Positions 43,154-52,795 of a stretch of 64,000 nt of DNA are shown here, one piece after another (positions within the stretch are counted from its first letter, which is position 1; every line of letters begins with the position of its first letter). Source of the stretch: Vibrio tasmaniensis (GTDB lineage Bacteria; Pseudomonadota; Gammaproteobacteria; Enterobacterales; Vibrionaceae); NCBI RefSeq assembly GCF_024347635.1, contig NZ_AP025511.1, positions 1 through 64,000 on the forward strand, in the 5' to 3' direction. The position numbers were made by a program, and so were the translations under genes. The notes under the pieces were generated by a model that had not been told where the DNA came from, did not search any database, and saw nothing but the letters and a program-made list of their open reading frames with translations.

Positions 43154-43248
43154 GACATTGTATGAGTATGTCTAACAGTAACTTCTGTCACTAAACAATG
43201 CGCCCCAATTCCGTATATTGATGCCTCGTATGAATAATAAGGTGTGTC

Positions 43249-44439
43249 ATGAAAACTCTATCTTTAGCTACCTTAGCGACAGCTATCTTTCTTACTGGAT
43301 GTGGTTTAAATCAAAGTAAGTCGCTATTCAATCAGGCAAACGCAACACCGTCAGTGGTACATGGAGTCACGATTGAAGCCGTTCCCCCTAAATTCGCTGA
43401 ATACTCTCAAGCAGGCTATAACCGTTATGTCGCGGTCAATGCGCCCAATGGCAAATCTATCCATATTCTAATTATGGATCGCCTGAGCGATTATCAGATA
43501 GTCAAAGCCGTCAATGTTCTCAACCACTATCTAACCCCTGTTGAGGGCACTAAATACGGGAACGCTGACTCAAAACGCGATATTGCGAACGCGATGGCTA
43601 ACAATGGCGCAATACTAAAGCTTATGAATTATTACGATGATCCACGATACAATGATGAATTAGCCGGGCAGCCCTTGTTCGAAGAAGAGATTCAAGTTGA
43701 AGGTGGTGAATGGTATGTCCAACAAAATTATAGAGAGCATCGTGACGCCGCTTATGAAGAAATACTTCACCTAGTCCACGACTATGGAATCGGCGTTTTC
43801 AACTCACCTGAAGATGCAGTCACCGCATTACCTGAATTTCAAAAAGAATTTAATTCGATACAGAGACAAGCGTTACACCATGCTTACACGCCATCCCGTG
43901 ATATTTTAGAAGAGTGGCAAGAAGAAGTCAGCGTTGATCAAGAGTACTTTGCTGCAGTGATTGATAGCTACTACGGGCTTTGGGGTGCATACAACGGCAA
44001 AGGAATGTGGGGGTTCTACCAGGTTAAAACTCGTGACGACTTTTCGACAGAAGATCCCGACGCGCAATCAATAGTGGAACAGATTTTTTCTCCAACATTG
44101 ACTTACGATGCATACATTGCCGATACATTCACTGGTACATTTAAAATGAGATATGACCCTGCAACGCCCTATACCCATCATTCTCAGTATCTAACGAAGC
44201 TAACGTTAACAGGCAGCAACAACGCGAATGTTGAGCTCAATAGATTTGATAACAAAGTGACTGGCAATTTAGGTACGAATACGGTTATCACCCATGGTCC
44301 TAAAAATGAATACCAAATTCATGATCTGGGGAATGGCAAATTTCAGCTTAATGATACCGTGGTTTCGCGTGACGGCTTGAACCTACTGTCCAGTATCGAA
44401 CAAGTGCAGTTCACTGATCAGATTTGGACTTTTAGGTAA
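43249..44439 (+). CDS. Lipoprotein with an RTX-like C-terminal domain
   Basis: A 396-residue protein with a lipoprotein signal (L-T-G-C, Cys18) and an AAGGTG ribosome site. The middle contains E-E-I-L-H-L-V-H-D-Y-G, which resembles a metal-binding helix, but it is not a standard H-E-x-x-H. The last 75 residues (V-T-G-N-L-G-T-N-T-V-I-T-H-G-P-K-N-E-Y-Q, then G-L-N-L-L-S-S-I-E-Q-V-Q-F-T-D) resemble the C-terminal unit that closes RTX calcium-binding proteins, minus the glycine repeats. Function unknown; it could be a surface-anchored hydrolase. It follows the HEAT-like gene by 95 bases. Confidence 0.6.
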   Translation: MKTLSLATLATAIFLTGCGLNQSKSLFNQANATPSVVHGVTIEAVPPKFAEYSQAGYNRYVAVNAPNGKSIHILIMDRLSDYQIVKAVNVLNHYLTPVEGTKYGNADSKRDIANAMANNGAILKLMNYYDDPRYNDELAGQPLFEEEIQVEGGEWYVQQNYREHRDAAYEEILHLVHDYGIGVFNSPEDAVTALPEFQKEFNSIQRQALHHAYTPSRDILEEWQEEVSVDQEYFAAVIDSYYGLWGAYNGKGMWGFYQVKTRDDFSTEDPDAQSIVEQIFSPTLTYDAYIADTFTGTFKMRYDPATPYTHHSQYLTKLTLTGSNNANVELNRFDNKVTGNLGTNTVITHGPKNEYQIHDLGNGKFQLNDTVVSRDGLNLLSSIEQVQFTDQIWTFR

Positions 44440-44516
44440 TATTGACCAGTTTACAACTTAGTCAAAACGAACCAACAGTGACATAGAACAATATTGTAAG
44501 AGTTTGATGTAAACGA

Positions 44517-44579
44517 AGTGCCTCCTAGCTCAATTGACCGCTACAGGTCATAAGGGAAAATTGAGTGACAGGAAGCACT
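44517..44579. repeat. Imperfect 63-base inverted repeat
   Basis: AGTGC-C-TCCT...CTCAATT on the left pairs with AATTGAG...AGGA-A-GCACT on the right, with an inner GACC/GGTC stem. No T-run follows on either strand, so it is not a standard terminator. It lies between the lipoprotein gene and the 3 prime end of the peptide-modification operon. Confidence 0.6.
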
Positions 44580-44638
44580 ATCAAAATAGGTGGATTAGGG
44601 AAAAACCTACATGTGTATGTTGCCAGCTCAACTTTCGA

Positions 44639-45277
44639 TTAGCTTAATTCCTTTTTCTTTACAGTACACGGGTTACCCGCAGCCATACAATTAGCCGGTA
44701 TATCCTTTGTGACAACACTACCTGCCCCTATAACTGCTCCATCGCCAATATTAACGCCAGGTAAAACAATACACCCATAACCTATCCAAACATCATTGCC
44801 TATTGTTATGGGCTCAGCTGTTAGGCTATCAAGCTCATCTGGATGACCTCTATTGGTAAGAGCATGACCACTACAATCCATAACCACTGTATTTGGACCA
44901 AACATAACATTGTTTCCTATAGATACTTTTTCATAAGCACAAATAGTAGTTCCTTGAAGCACACAACCTTGCCCGATCACTATTTTTCCAAAAGGCCTGT
45001 CGTTAACTGAAACGCTTGTCAGCTTTGTGATGCCGGAAGGGAAAGCAGGAAGGTTAGACGACTCGATGTAACAACCAGAATCGATAGTAATAGCCTCATC
45101 CCCTTCTGGAAAATTTTCGAAGCCTTTAACTCCTACTTTAGTCAAGGTAACAGCCGGGCACCCAGAGAACGTAACCCAATCGTCTCCACCAAAAAATTGG
45201 TTGTATTGCTCCATCAATGCAGCACCAGATAATTCAGAATGATTATCTGGGCAGAGTATTCTTTCAGATTTATACAT
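44639..45277 (-). CDS. Left-handed beta-helix acyltransferase (CatB/LacA-like)
   Basis: A 212-residue cytoplasmic enzyme. Hexapeptide repeats run from about residue 95 ([21 protein letters not shown]) to [30 protein letters not shown], with the catalytic His in D-C-S-G-H-A-L. Such enzymes acetylate sugars, antibiotics or similar hydroxyls. It overlaps the exporter gene by 8 bases and is the last gene of the operon, so it could decorate a sugar placed on the peptide by the glycosyltransferase. That link is inferred. Confidence 0.82.
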   Translation of the reverse strand: MYKSERILCPDNHSELSGAALMEQYNQFFGGDDWVTFSGCPAVTLTKVGVKGFENFPEGDEAITIDSGCYIESSNLPAFPSGITKLTSVSVNDRPFGKIVIGQGCVLQGTTICAYEKVSIGNNVMFGPNTVVMDCSGHALTNRGHPDELDSLTAEPITIGNDVWIGYGCIVLPGVNIGDGAVIGAGSVVTKDIPANCMAAGNPCTVKKKELS

Positions 45278-47414
45278 CTTGAGCTTCCTGCTTAAAATTA
45301 TTGGGAATTTCCTGAACCAAACCTCCCTTCATAAGTAATACCCTGTCAGCCGAAGCAATGGTTTCTGGGCGGTGAGCAATCATCAATATAGGAGTATTGA
45401 TTTCCTTAAACATCTGGCAGACAAACGACTCCGTATAAATATCCAAGCTACTTGTCGCTTCGTCCAATACGAGAAACTTGGGTTTTTTATACAAAGCTCG
45501 CGCGATGAGAATCCTTTGTTTTTGACCTCCTGAGAGACTGGAGCCCATCTCACCAACCAGCGTGTGGTACCCCATGTTTAGGCTTTCGATATCATCGTGA
45601 ACACCCGCCCTACTAGCACACTCCACAAGCCAGTCTTCATCTAAATCGCCTGCGAAGAATGTAATATTCTCGATAATTGAACCACTAAACAACTGGTCTT
45701 CTTGCAACACCGCGCCAACCTGAGCTCTAAGAGATTTGGAGGCAGGCGATTTATTACCGAAATAATTAATGCTACCTGATGTGACTGAATAAATACCCAA
45801 TAGCAGTTTAGAAATTGTTGACTTACCACAACCAGACTGCCCAACTAACGCTACAATCTCATTACTTTTCACACTAAAACTTGCACCGTTAAGAATAGGA
45901 GGTTGGTCTTTTCCATAAGAGAAGCATACCTCGTCAAACTCGATAACATTATCGCCCTGATTATTTATTGCAACGGGTAACCCTATGACATCAGGCTCGT
46001 TATCCGTTTCTTTTTCGGTTAAGACAATATCCGCTAAACGCTCGTTGTACACAGATAGCATCTTAAACTCGAAATACTTATCGATTAGTGAACTAATGCT
46101 GGCAGAAAAACGCCCTTGATAGGAAAGAAACGCCATCAACATACCGATAGTAAATAGTCCATCCAAAACCAAATTTGCACCAAACCAGAGAACAGTCGCA
46201 GACACAATGCTAACAATGGTCACATTAATTGTGTTATAGATCATCCCAAGCTTTTGCTCGTGTAGCTGCGCATTTCTTCTATTAATATTGAGGTTTCGCC
46301 AAGACGACTCCCTCCAAGGTAACGTCCCATTGACTCGCAAACTCAATACACCGCGAACTGTCTCTATGAAATAACTGTCTTCTTGAGTACTGGCTTCCCA
46401 GGTATTTTCTTCAGCGCGTTTAAACGCACCAAACCACGCAAACCGAAGAGCGATGTAACCTAACGCAGCAGCTATGGCAATGAATGAGAGTTCAGGGCTG
46501 TAAACCAACATAACCGACAGAGTGCCAACAACCAATACTAAGTCGAGTAGAGCTTGAATTGCACTGGTTGTTAACGTCTGCTGAATGACATCCACAGCGG
46601 AAAATTTAGCACTAATGCTCCCTATATCCCTTTTTTCAAACCAATCTATCGGTAACCGGAACAAGTGATGGAAAACGTTCGCAGCCCACTGCATATTAAA
46701 GTTCACTGACAGCTTGATTGTCGCCCATTGCTGGGCAAGACCAATTAGGGTTTGCGTCGCAGTTACCATCAGAATGGCTCCAATGACGAGTACAAGAAGG
46801 TTTTTGTCATATCCAACCAATACTTCATCAATCACGATTTGGTTGAAGATGGGCAAGGTAAGCGCTAATAGCTCTAATACCAATGCGAAAACAAAAATCC
46901 GTCCTAACGCCCCTTTTAAGCCAACGGTTTTACCAATCAGAGTCGATAACCGAACGGCTTTACTTTCCACTTTTTCTTCGAAGTCATGAGTTGGTGCTAG
47001 CTCTAGAGCTATGCCTGTGAAATGTTGGTTTACCTCATCATAACTTAGTGTCAACGATCCACTCGCAGGATCATGAATGTCAATCTTCTTCCCACGCACT
47101 CTCTTTAACACAACAAAGTGATTTAGATCCCAGTGTAAAATACAGGGTGTGGCTAATTGCTCCAATTCCTGTAGTTCTAAGCGAACCGCCCGCCCCGAAA
47201 GCTTGAGAAGTGCACCACACTCAATAAGCCGAGCAAACGACATCCCATGCTGAGTAATACCGCATTTTGCCCTTAGTGAGCGTAGGTCGGTTTTATAACC
47301 ATGCCAATCGGCAACCATAGTTAGACAAGCGATACCACATTCCGCCTTTTCTGTCTGTCGGATCAAAGAGAGTTTCTTCCCCCACCCCCAATCTATAAGC
47401 CCTTCTGCATGCAT
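45270..47414 (-). CDS. C39-peptidase-containing ABC exporter (PCAT) for a double-glycine peptide
   Basis: A 714-residue exporter. The N-terminal C39 protease has Q20...C26-G-I-A-C-L (catalytic Cys26), His99 in D-L-N-H-F-V-V and Asp115 in D-I-H-D-P-A-S-G. Six membrane helices follow (about 165-440), then the ATPase with Walker [10 protein letters not shown], signature L-S-G-G-Q-K-Q-R and Walker [12 protein letters not shown]. These proteins cut the leader after Gly-Gly and export the core peptide. The HlyD gene precedes it by two bases and a matching precursor is encoded in the operon. Confidence 0.93.
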   Translation of the reverse strand: MHAEGLIDWGWGKKLSLIRQTEKAECGIACLTMVADWHGYKTDLRSLRAKCGITQHGMSFARLIECGALLKLSGRAVRLELQELEQLATPCILHWDLNHFVVLKRVRGKKIDIHDPASGSLTLSYDEVNQHFTGIALELAPTHDFEEKVESKAVRLSTLIGKTVGLKGALGRIFVFALVLELLALTLPIFNQIVIDEVLVGYDKNLLVLVIGAILMVTATQTLIGLAQQWATIKLSVNFNMQWAANVFHHLFRLPIDWFEKRDIGSISAKFSAVDVIQQTLTTSAIQALLDLVLVVGTLSVMLVYSPELSFIAIAAALGYIALRFAWFGAFKRAEENTWEASTQEDSYFIETVRGVLSLRVNGTLPWRESSWRNLNINRRNAQLHEQKLGMIYNTINVTIVSIVSATVLWFGANLVLDGLFTIGMLMAFLSYQGRFSASISSLIDKYFEFKMLSVYNERLADIVLTEKETDNEPDVIGLPVAINNQGDNVIEFDEVCFSYGKDQPPILNGASFSVKSNEIVALVGQSGCGKSTISKLLLGIYSVTSGSINYFGNKSPASKSLRAQVGAVLQEDQLFSGSIIENITFFAGDLDEDWLVECASRAGVHDDIESLNMGYHTLVGEMGSSLSGGQKQRILIARALYKKPKFLVLDEATSSLDIYTESFVCQMFKEINTPILMIAHRPETIASADRVLLMKGGLVQEIPNNFKQEAQDV

Positions 47415-47416
47415 GG

Positions 47417-48703
47417 TTATATTCGCCCTTTAATCGTGTACACAGGCTCTAACAGCCACTCGTAGACCTTACGTGTATCAAGTTCAATGTCTGCGGTTAA
47501 TGTCATTCCAGGAACAAACGTTTGCTCGTCCCCATAAACGGTAATGGTTGGCTTCTCTAATGTGACTCTCACTTGATACAACCCAACACCACCATACGTA
47601 CGAGAAAGCTGACTTTGGATCAGCGGGCTATTTGGTAACATATCCGCGGAGACTGCAGATTTTGATATGGAGTCGACAACACCTTGCTGAACACCAAACT
47701 TTTCATAGGGAAACGCATCAAACCGTAAACGAACATTCTGACCTTCTTTAATAAAACCTATACTGCGACTAGGCGCATAAAGCTCAACAACGACAGGCTC
47801 TTCACCCTCAGGAATAACAACGAGTAGAGGTTGACCTTTGTTAACTGAGTGACCTTCCTTGACGAAAATTGACGCAACCACACCGTTAATCGGTGATACA
47901 ACCTGAGTATCTGTTTGATAAAAGTATTCGATTTTACTTTGAGCGATTTGTTGAAGCTGGCGGTCTATTTCCTGGAGGGTAATGTCAAGTTCTAACTGTA
48001 ACGTATCTTTCGTATCTTCCAACTTGGCCTTTTCTCTGACCAATTGCTGTAAACTAAGGTGCTGTGTTTGTACCTTAGCTTCTAGTGTTATTAACTCGAG
48101 TCTTTGCCTTTGAAGTTCAATAGAAGAAATGAACTGCTTGTTGACCAATACTTGTTGTTTATCAACCAAACTTTGAGCAAGGCTTAACTCTTGTTCAGAT
48201 AAATCAACGACAACTTCCATTATGCCGGCCTCTTCTGACAAACGCACTAAGTCATCATCAATGACTTTTAGTTGATGCCGCGATTTCTCTATTTCTTTAT
48301 TTCGACGTTCGTTTAGCAAAGTAATTTGACTTTCAATGGTAGCAACAATGCGTTTTTTCACGCCCTGCCCAAACTCATCATAACGCTCTGTTTTTATCTC
48401 ATATAGTGGTTCTCCAGAGAACACTGTCTGGCCTTCAGTGACAAATACACTTTCAACATACCCTTCATCATTAGCCTGTACCTTCACAATACCGCCAGTC
48501 GGACTTACCACTCCATTCAGTGTATCTCTGCGTGTATATTCGGCAAAAACAACGAAAAAAATAATAGTCATCAGAACAAATATTGATGCAGCTAAAAACA
48601 TATGCTGATTCAACGAAGCGTCAATTAAAACTGAGCCTTGATTGTCGGATTTCTGCGCCTCAAAATACTCTGGTCTATATAAGTGCTTAGCTCTTGTTAC
48701 CAC
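47417..48703 (-). CDS. HlyD-family membrane fusion protein
   Basis: A 428-residue protein with one N-terminal membrane helix (about 33-52), a barrel-sandwich half (S-P-T-G-G-I-V-K-V-Q), a long coiled coil (about 115-260) and the second half (V-S-P-I-N-G-V-V-A-S-I-F-V-K-E-G-H-S-V). It bridges the ABC exporter to a TolC-type channel in the outer membrane. It resembles CvaA of the microcin V system in size and layout. No TolC gene is nearby, so the genomic TolC is presumably used. Confidence 0.92.
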   Translation of the reverse strand: MVTRAKHLYRPEYFEAQKSDNQGSVLIDASLNQHMFLAASIFVLMTIIFFVVFAEYTRRDTLNGVVSPTGGIVKVQANDEGYVESVFVTEGQTVFSGEPLYEIKTERYDEFGQGVKKRIVATIESQITLLNERRNKEIEKSRHQLKVIDDDLVRLSEEAGIMEVVVDLSEQELSLAQSLVDKQQVLVNKQFISSIELQRQRLELITLEAKVQTQHLSLQQLVREKAKLEDTKDTLQLELDITLQEIDRQLQQIAQSKIEYFYQTDTQVVSPINGVVASIFVKEGHSVNKGQPLLVVIPEGEEPVVVELYAPSRSIGFIKEGQNVRLRFDAFPYEKFGVQQGVVDSISKSAVSADMLPNSPLIQSQLSRTYGGVGLYQVRVTLEKPTITVYGDEQTFVPGMTLTADIELDTRKVYEWLLEPVYTIKGRI

Positions 48704-48731
48704 GGGTAATCCTTTCCCTTAACAAACGATG

Positions 48732-49724
48732 CTAAAGCTGTATCACAGCAATTTCTTGTTGCTTGTTTGAAATCAACTTTGTATTCACTTTTTTCGCCGA
48801 CAAATCGACACCGCATTGACAAATTTTAGTTCTACACTTGGTTGGGTTGGTAGGAAGCTCAATATTTTTATCATAAATAGAGCCAATGGGGCCATCTTGC
48901 ATACACCAAGAACGATAAATATCACCACTAAACGTAACGACTAAGCTATCAATACCTGCATAACAATCCCAACCAACAAAATTAGTTTGATCATTGGCAA
49001 TCAAGTCAAAAGTAGATAGATTCTCGGTTTTGCCATCTGCATAGTTTACTTCTAACTCAGCCATTGCTGGAGGAAGCTTTTTGAGCTCTGGTCGCCCTCG
49101 GAAGTCTTTCATTATTTGCTCTTGCTTGGTCGTATATGGGTACTTATTAGTAATCCCACCATGTCCAAAGCCTTCAAAAAGTGGTTGTAAAGCAATAGAG
49201 CAACGAACTTCTTGTTTTAGCCGATTTGCAAACTCTAAGCAATCATCAAATCGCTCTGGAACCATCATGACATTGACATGGAAACGCGTCGTTTGAGAAG
49301 CTTCAAGAACTTTAGATACCTCAATAAAATGGGATTCGCTCTTGATGTCATCAATATGATAGCTAAGACTCACTCCAGACAAGTATTTGACATTGTTTCG
49401 CCACCATGAAACTTTTTTTGAACCATTTGAAATAATAGTAACAAAACCTTCGCTGTCATATATCTTTTTTATGACCAACTCGAAACTTCGGAAGAGAGTC
49501 ACCTCCCCACCACCAAACTCAACATATAGAACCCTATTGTACAACCTTGATTTATTTATCATATTATTGATAAAAATAATTAAACGCTCATCATCCGGGG
49601 GGATAATATTACCAGAATTAAGATCATCATGACAATATGCACAACTATAGTTACAAGCATTAGTCAAAGCCCAATTAACATATAGTAATTTGTGTGCAGA
49701 AGCCAAGTTTATAATATCGTTCAT
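48732..49724 (-). CDS. Radical SAM peptide-modifying enzyme
   Basis: A 330-residue enzyme. The radical SAM cluster motif is C24-N-Y-S-C28-A-Y-C31 and the SAM-binding G-G-G-E-V-T segment follows near residue 75. The C-terminal part has W-D-C-Y-A-G-I-D, S-W-C-M-Q-D-G-P-I-G-S-I-Y and C-R-T-K-I-C-Q-C, a SPASM/twitch-like auxiliary cluster region. Its place two genes from a GG-leader peptide suggests it modifies that peptide (Cys thioether, C-C crosslink or epimerisation are all possible). It has no obvious N-terminal RRE domain. Confidence 0.85.
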   Translation of the reverse strand: MNDIINLASAHKLLYVNWALTNACNYSCAYCHDDLNSGNIIPPDDERLIIFINNMINKSRLYNRVLYVEFGGGEVTLFRSFELVIKKIYDSEGFVTIISNGSKKVSWWRNNVKYLSGVSLSYHIDDIKSESHFIEVSKVLEASQTTRFHVNVMMVPERFDDCLEFANRLKQEVRCSIALQPLFEGFGHGGITNKYPYTTKQEQIMKDFRGRPELKKLPPAMAELEVNYADGKTENLSTFDLIANDQTNFVGWDCYAGIDSLVVTFSGDIYRSWCMQDGPIGSIYDKNIELPTNPTKCRTKICQCGVDLSAKKVNTKLISNKQQEIAVIQL

Positions 49725-49775
49725 AAAGGAATACTCTACTAAATAAACTGGGCATAAACAGCCCAGTAATTATAT

Positions 49776-49937
49776 CTAAGAATAGAATTTCTTTGCCATT
49801 AGCACCGTTATTAGAAATGAAATAAAAATAGTCATTCTAAAATACGAATCTAACTCAGAAGCGAAAGCTACTTCACCAACGGTATAGCCAAGAGTAACTA
49901 TTGAGATAACATAAACTATCCTAAACAATATATTCAA
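49776..49937 (-). CDS. Small membrane peptide, candidate immunity protein
   Basis: About 53 residues if started at the TTG at 49937, one base after the stop codon of the precursor gene, which suggests coupled translation. Two hydrophobic segments flank the acidic stretch F-A-S-E-L-D-S-Y-F-R, and the C-terminus is basic (K-K-F-Y-S). The open frame extends to 50012, but that part overlaps the precursor coding region and reads as a shadow. Small two-helix proteins next to a microcin gene are usually self-immunity proteins. No ATG start exists, so this call is tentative. Confidence 0.45.
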   Translation of the reverse strand: MNILFRIVYVISIVTLGYTVGEVAFASELDSYFRMTIFISFLITVLMAKKFYS

Positions 49938-49938
49938 G

Positions 49939-50193
49939 TTAGTTTCGGCCACAAACCGCACCACCGAATGATGCGCCAGCAGCAGCAGCAGCGGCTGCAC
50001 TAGTGCCAGCACTCAATGATGCTACAGCGGCTCCAGCTGCTGAAACAGCCATTCCACATAGTACACCTCTCCCCCAATCACCTTGAGGTCCTGACATTTG
50101 TCTTATTGCACGAGGAGAAGCTGGGTAACTACTGCTATTCCCATCACCACCACCATCAACCATTGAAATTTCTTCAACATTTAAGTTATACAT
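49939..50193 (-). CDS. Double-glycine precursor peptide (microcin/RiPP-like)
   Basis: An 84-residue peptide. The leader is M-Y-N-L-N-V-E-E-I-S-M-V-D-G-G, matching the double-glycine leaders cut by C39 exporters. The core of about 69 residues begins G-D-G-N-S-S-S-Y-P-A, has a polar part to about residue 43, then an extremely Ala/Gly/Ser-rich hydrophobic part (46-82) bounded by Cys46 and Cys81, ending C-G-R-N. The hydrophobic segment could insert in a membrane, as in class II microcins. Ser and Thr in the core offer sites for sugar or acyl addition. It is encoded between the glycosyltransferase and the radical SAM enzyme. Confidence 0.8.
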   Translation of the reverse strand: MYNLNVEEISMVDGGGDGNSSSYPASPRAIRQMSGPQGDWGRGVLCGMAVSAAGAAVASLSAGTSAAAAAAAGASFGGAVCGRN

Positions 50194-50243
50194 AAGTTAC
50201 TTCCTTATATTAAATACAGTAAAGAGTACTGCGCTCATAGAAA

Positions 50244-51446
50244 CTATCTTGTTAACCAGCCTTTTTTTTTGCCCAAAATCTCATCTGAATAACCAAGTAA
50301 ATTTGGAAGCCATGTTATAGACTCTAGCAAGGCTGAATATATTGGTGCTTTAAATATTTGCCGGTTTGATAAATCACTAGATAAATCAAAATCTTTTATA
50401 TAGGACTGCACTAGTAAAAAATAAATCATCATATTGGCAGCACCGATTACAATGGGAATCCAAACTCCCAAAGCAACCATAAAGCCAAATAAAATAATGC
50501 TAGATGGAAATATGTACTGTACCGCAGTCAATAGAAACCAAGGGGATGCGCATAGACCTGCTACCCAATGCGTCTTCCATGTTTCTGTATAAGCTTCAAC
50601 TCGGCCACGAGCCCAGCGCCTCCGTTGATTAAATAAACCTTTTGCGTCCGTTGGACATTGCGTTGTTGCCTTTGCTTTAGGCGCATATCCCGTGCGATAG
50701 CCGTTTGATATCGCTTTCCAGCACCACGCTATATCTTCGACTAACCACTCGCTCCAGCCCCCTAACTTCTTCACTACAGAAGCTCGATGAGCAACAAATG
50801 CACCCGCTAGTACTGGTACACAACCCAACTTATCTTGCGCTGCTCTTATCGCTCCATAGAAGCTGATATGTTCATAGTGTTGCAATTTCCCTATAAAACT
50901 ATCTTCGTGATTCTCTGGTGTAATATATCCACAAACCGCAGCGTACTTTTCATCAGACCAAAGCTTGGTTACCAACTCATAGATCCCATTGGGTTCGATA
51001 TAAGTATCACTATCTACCACAACATAAACATCACCAGTGGCGACATCAAGGTCGAGTACATGATCTAAAGCGAAGCCTTTTCTACCACCATTTACTGGCC
51101 TTTCTATTATTTGGAAGTCATGGTTCATCTCTGTATTATCAACCCACCATTTAACTCTGCTGATTGCGTTATTTGTAGAGCCATCATCAACAATAACCAC
51201 CTGTATTTTGCTTGAATAATGTTGATCGTTTAGCTTGTTTAGTGCACAAACTAGGTGTTCTTCGTTTTCATTATAGAAAGGTAAAAAGACCGAAACTGTC
51301 GGGTCATTACTATTTTTAGACTTCGATTTTTTCAGTTTATAACACCCAAATAAAACTAAGGTTGTAATAAACGAGAACAAAGATGTTGCTATTAAAATCA
51401 ATTCAATTACATCAATCATAACTATATCACTTACACTAAGTAACAA
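50244..51446 (-). CDS. Membrane glycosyltransferase, family 2
   Basis: A 400-residue protein: an N-terminal membrane helix, a GT-A domain with V-S-V-F-L-P-F-Y-N-E-N (donor binding), V-V-D-S-D-T (DxD) near residue 147, W-L-V-E-D-I-A-W (acceptor-side acid) and Q-R-R-R-W-A-R-G, followed by three or four C-terminal helices. This is the architecture of processive-type enzymes such as hyaluronan or cellulose synthases. In this operon it may glycosylate the peptide or build a short glycan. It overlaps the SelO-like gene by 16 bases and precedes the peptide gene. Confidence 0.85.
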   Translation of the reverse strand: MLLSVSDIVMIDVIELILIATSLFSFITTLVLFGCYKLKKSKSKNSNDPTVSVFLPFYNENEEHLVCALNKLNDQHYSSKIQVVIVDDGSTNNAISRVKWWVDNTEMNHDFQIIERPVNGGRKGFALDHVLDLDVATGDVYVVVDSDTYIEPNGIYELVTKLWSDEKYAAVCGYITPENHEDSFIGKLQHYEHISFYGAIRAAQDKLGCVPVLAGAFVAHRASVVKKLGGWSEWLVEDIAWCWKAISNGYRTGYAPKAKATTQCPTDAKGLFNQRRRWARGRVEAYTETWKTHWVAGLCASPWFLLTAVQYIFPSSIILFGFMVALGVWIPIVIGAANMMIYFLLVQSYIKDFDLSSDLSNRQIFKAPIYSALLESITWLPNLLGYSDEILGKKKGWLTR

Positions 51447-52795
51447 TTAACAAGGTGGCTAACAGTTTGATAGTCGTACTTAGTATTCAAGTGCCCTTGA
51501 AGCATGGAAAATGATGAATATTTCGTATCTCGTAAAGGGAACTCAACAGACTTAACATCAAGACCAAGTTTCTTTGCTTCTATTAAAACGATCTCTCGAA
51601 ATTCTTGATCATTAAAACGAGTAATCACCTTACGATCCTCACTTTTTAACCGCTCTTTCAAACGACCCGCTTGATGTAAATTAGAACCTGAATGTTCTTT
51701 AATCCCTAGCTCAATTAACAAAAACTTGTTCTCATATTCATCAAGTAACCTTGCAAACCCAAACGAATGCTCTCGAACTTGAGTTGGAGTTAAGTCGCCC
51801 TTCGAGTAATGATTAAGAGTATCAATGAAGTTAACGAGCCAGGATTCGATGAGCGCATGGTCATCCCATACTGCCCCGACACCACTTGCCAGTACATAGT
51901 TACCGAAATCGGGTACGGCTGTTATAGTGCCAAAATCCAAAAATCGGCCATCAACCGATATATTCGAGCTCGTTAAAGAGCCATGTGGAATACCTTTAAC
52001 TCTCGATGCTGCAATCTGGTAGGCCAGTCGATCGATCATTTTATTGAAAGCATCACTAAGTGACGCATCCTCGCCCCCACCTAGCAGAAACTTGGATAGG
52101 TAAGGTAAAGCCTTCCTCACACGATTAGCGTCATTATCACGAAGATAACTATAATTCACCGCTGGCCAGAAAAATGTACATCGCTCAAAGTGTGCGGGAC
52201 GTACTGAAACTTCCCTTATTGCTAAAGCACAGTGCTTGTGGGGGGCTTCATCTAAATATCCAAATTTATGCTTTGTATTGGTCTTGATAATGGCTAACGT
52301 TCGTATTGCTCCGTAAGGTAAATGCTTATGACAAATTTCGCCCCAAATCGCTTCACTAATAGCCTCATCAATAAATAATTTACCATGTGAGTGACTTTCA
52401 GACATATTCGTAGCGACTAAAGGGTTGGGCCCTATACCTTTAATTTGAAAATGCCCATTTAATCCGCATCTAGCGCTACCACCGTTGCACACCTCATGTC
52501 TAGAACCATATTGATCTGCCATGAACTGTTTTTTATCATTAGTTTCCAATCTTTGTTTCTTAGCATATCCTTTGGATACGTAGCTAAAATTATCAATCAA
52601 CTCGCCTTTAAGAAAACTTTCATCAAACGCTATGTTGTATTCTTCAATTAGATTTCTATTAATCCAAACAACTTCGGTTTCTTTTAATTTATAAGCATCA
52701 AATGGAACAAAGGACTCTTCTGGTAAGTAATTGCCTACACTCGGAGTGTTATGCGTTCCAACTAGCTTATATGTTTTCAGTAGTTCAATACCCAT
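51431..52795 (-). CDS. SelO-like pseudokinase (putative adenylyltransferase fold)
   Basis: A 454-residue cytoplasmic protein. Several blocks match SelO/YdiU: H-F-Q-I-K119-G-I-G-P-N-P-L, then D-E-A-I-S-E148-A-I, A-I-R-E-V-S-V-R199-P-A-H-F, and G-I-P-H271-G-S-L-T-S-S-N278-I-S-V-D-G-R-F-L-D287-F-G. SelO proteins bind ATP upside down and transfer AMP to Ser, Thr or Tyr. Lys, Glu, Arg, Asn and Asp of the nucleotide site appear kept, but the usual N-T-D-N is S-S-N here, so the proposed catalytic Asp is Ser277. It is 454 rather than about 480-550 residues. A role in peptide modification follows from its place in the operon only. Confidence 0.72.
   Translation of the reverse strand: MGIELLKTYKLVGTHNTPSVGNYLPEESFVPFDAYKLKETEVVWINRNLIEEYNIAFDESFLKGELIDNFSYVSKGYAKKQRLETNDKKQFMADQYGSRHEVCNGGSARCGLNGHFQIKGIGPNPLVATNMSESHSHGKLFIDEAISEAIWGEICHKHLPYGAIRTLAIIKTNTKHKFGYLDEAPHKHCALAIREVSVRPAHFERCTFFWPAVNYSYLRDNDANRVRKALPYLSKFLLGGGEDASLSDAFNKMIDRLAYQIAASRVKGIPHGSLTSSNISVDGRFLDFGTITAVPDFGNYVLASGVGAVWDDHALIESWLVNFIDTLNHYSKGDLTPTQVREHSFGFARLLDEYENKFLLIELGIKEHSGSNLHQAGRLKERLKSEDRKVITRFNDQEFREIVLIEAKKLGLDVKSVEFPLRDTKYSSFSMLQGHLNTKYDYQTVSHLVNCYLV

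Noticed and set aside
49776..50012. 78-residue gene overlapping the precursor peptide
   Set aside because: The first 25 residues lie antiphase inside the precursor coding sequence. Only the part from the TTG at 49937 is plausible.
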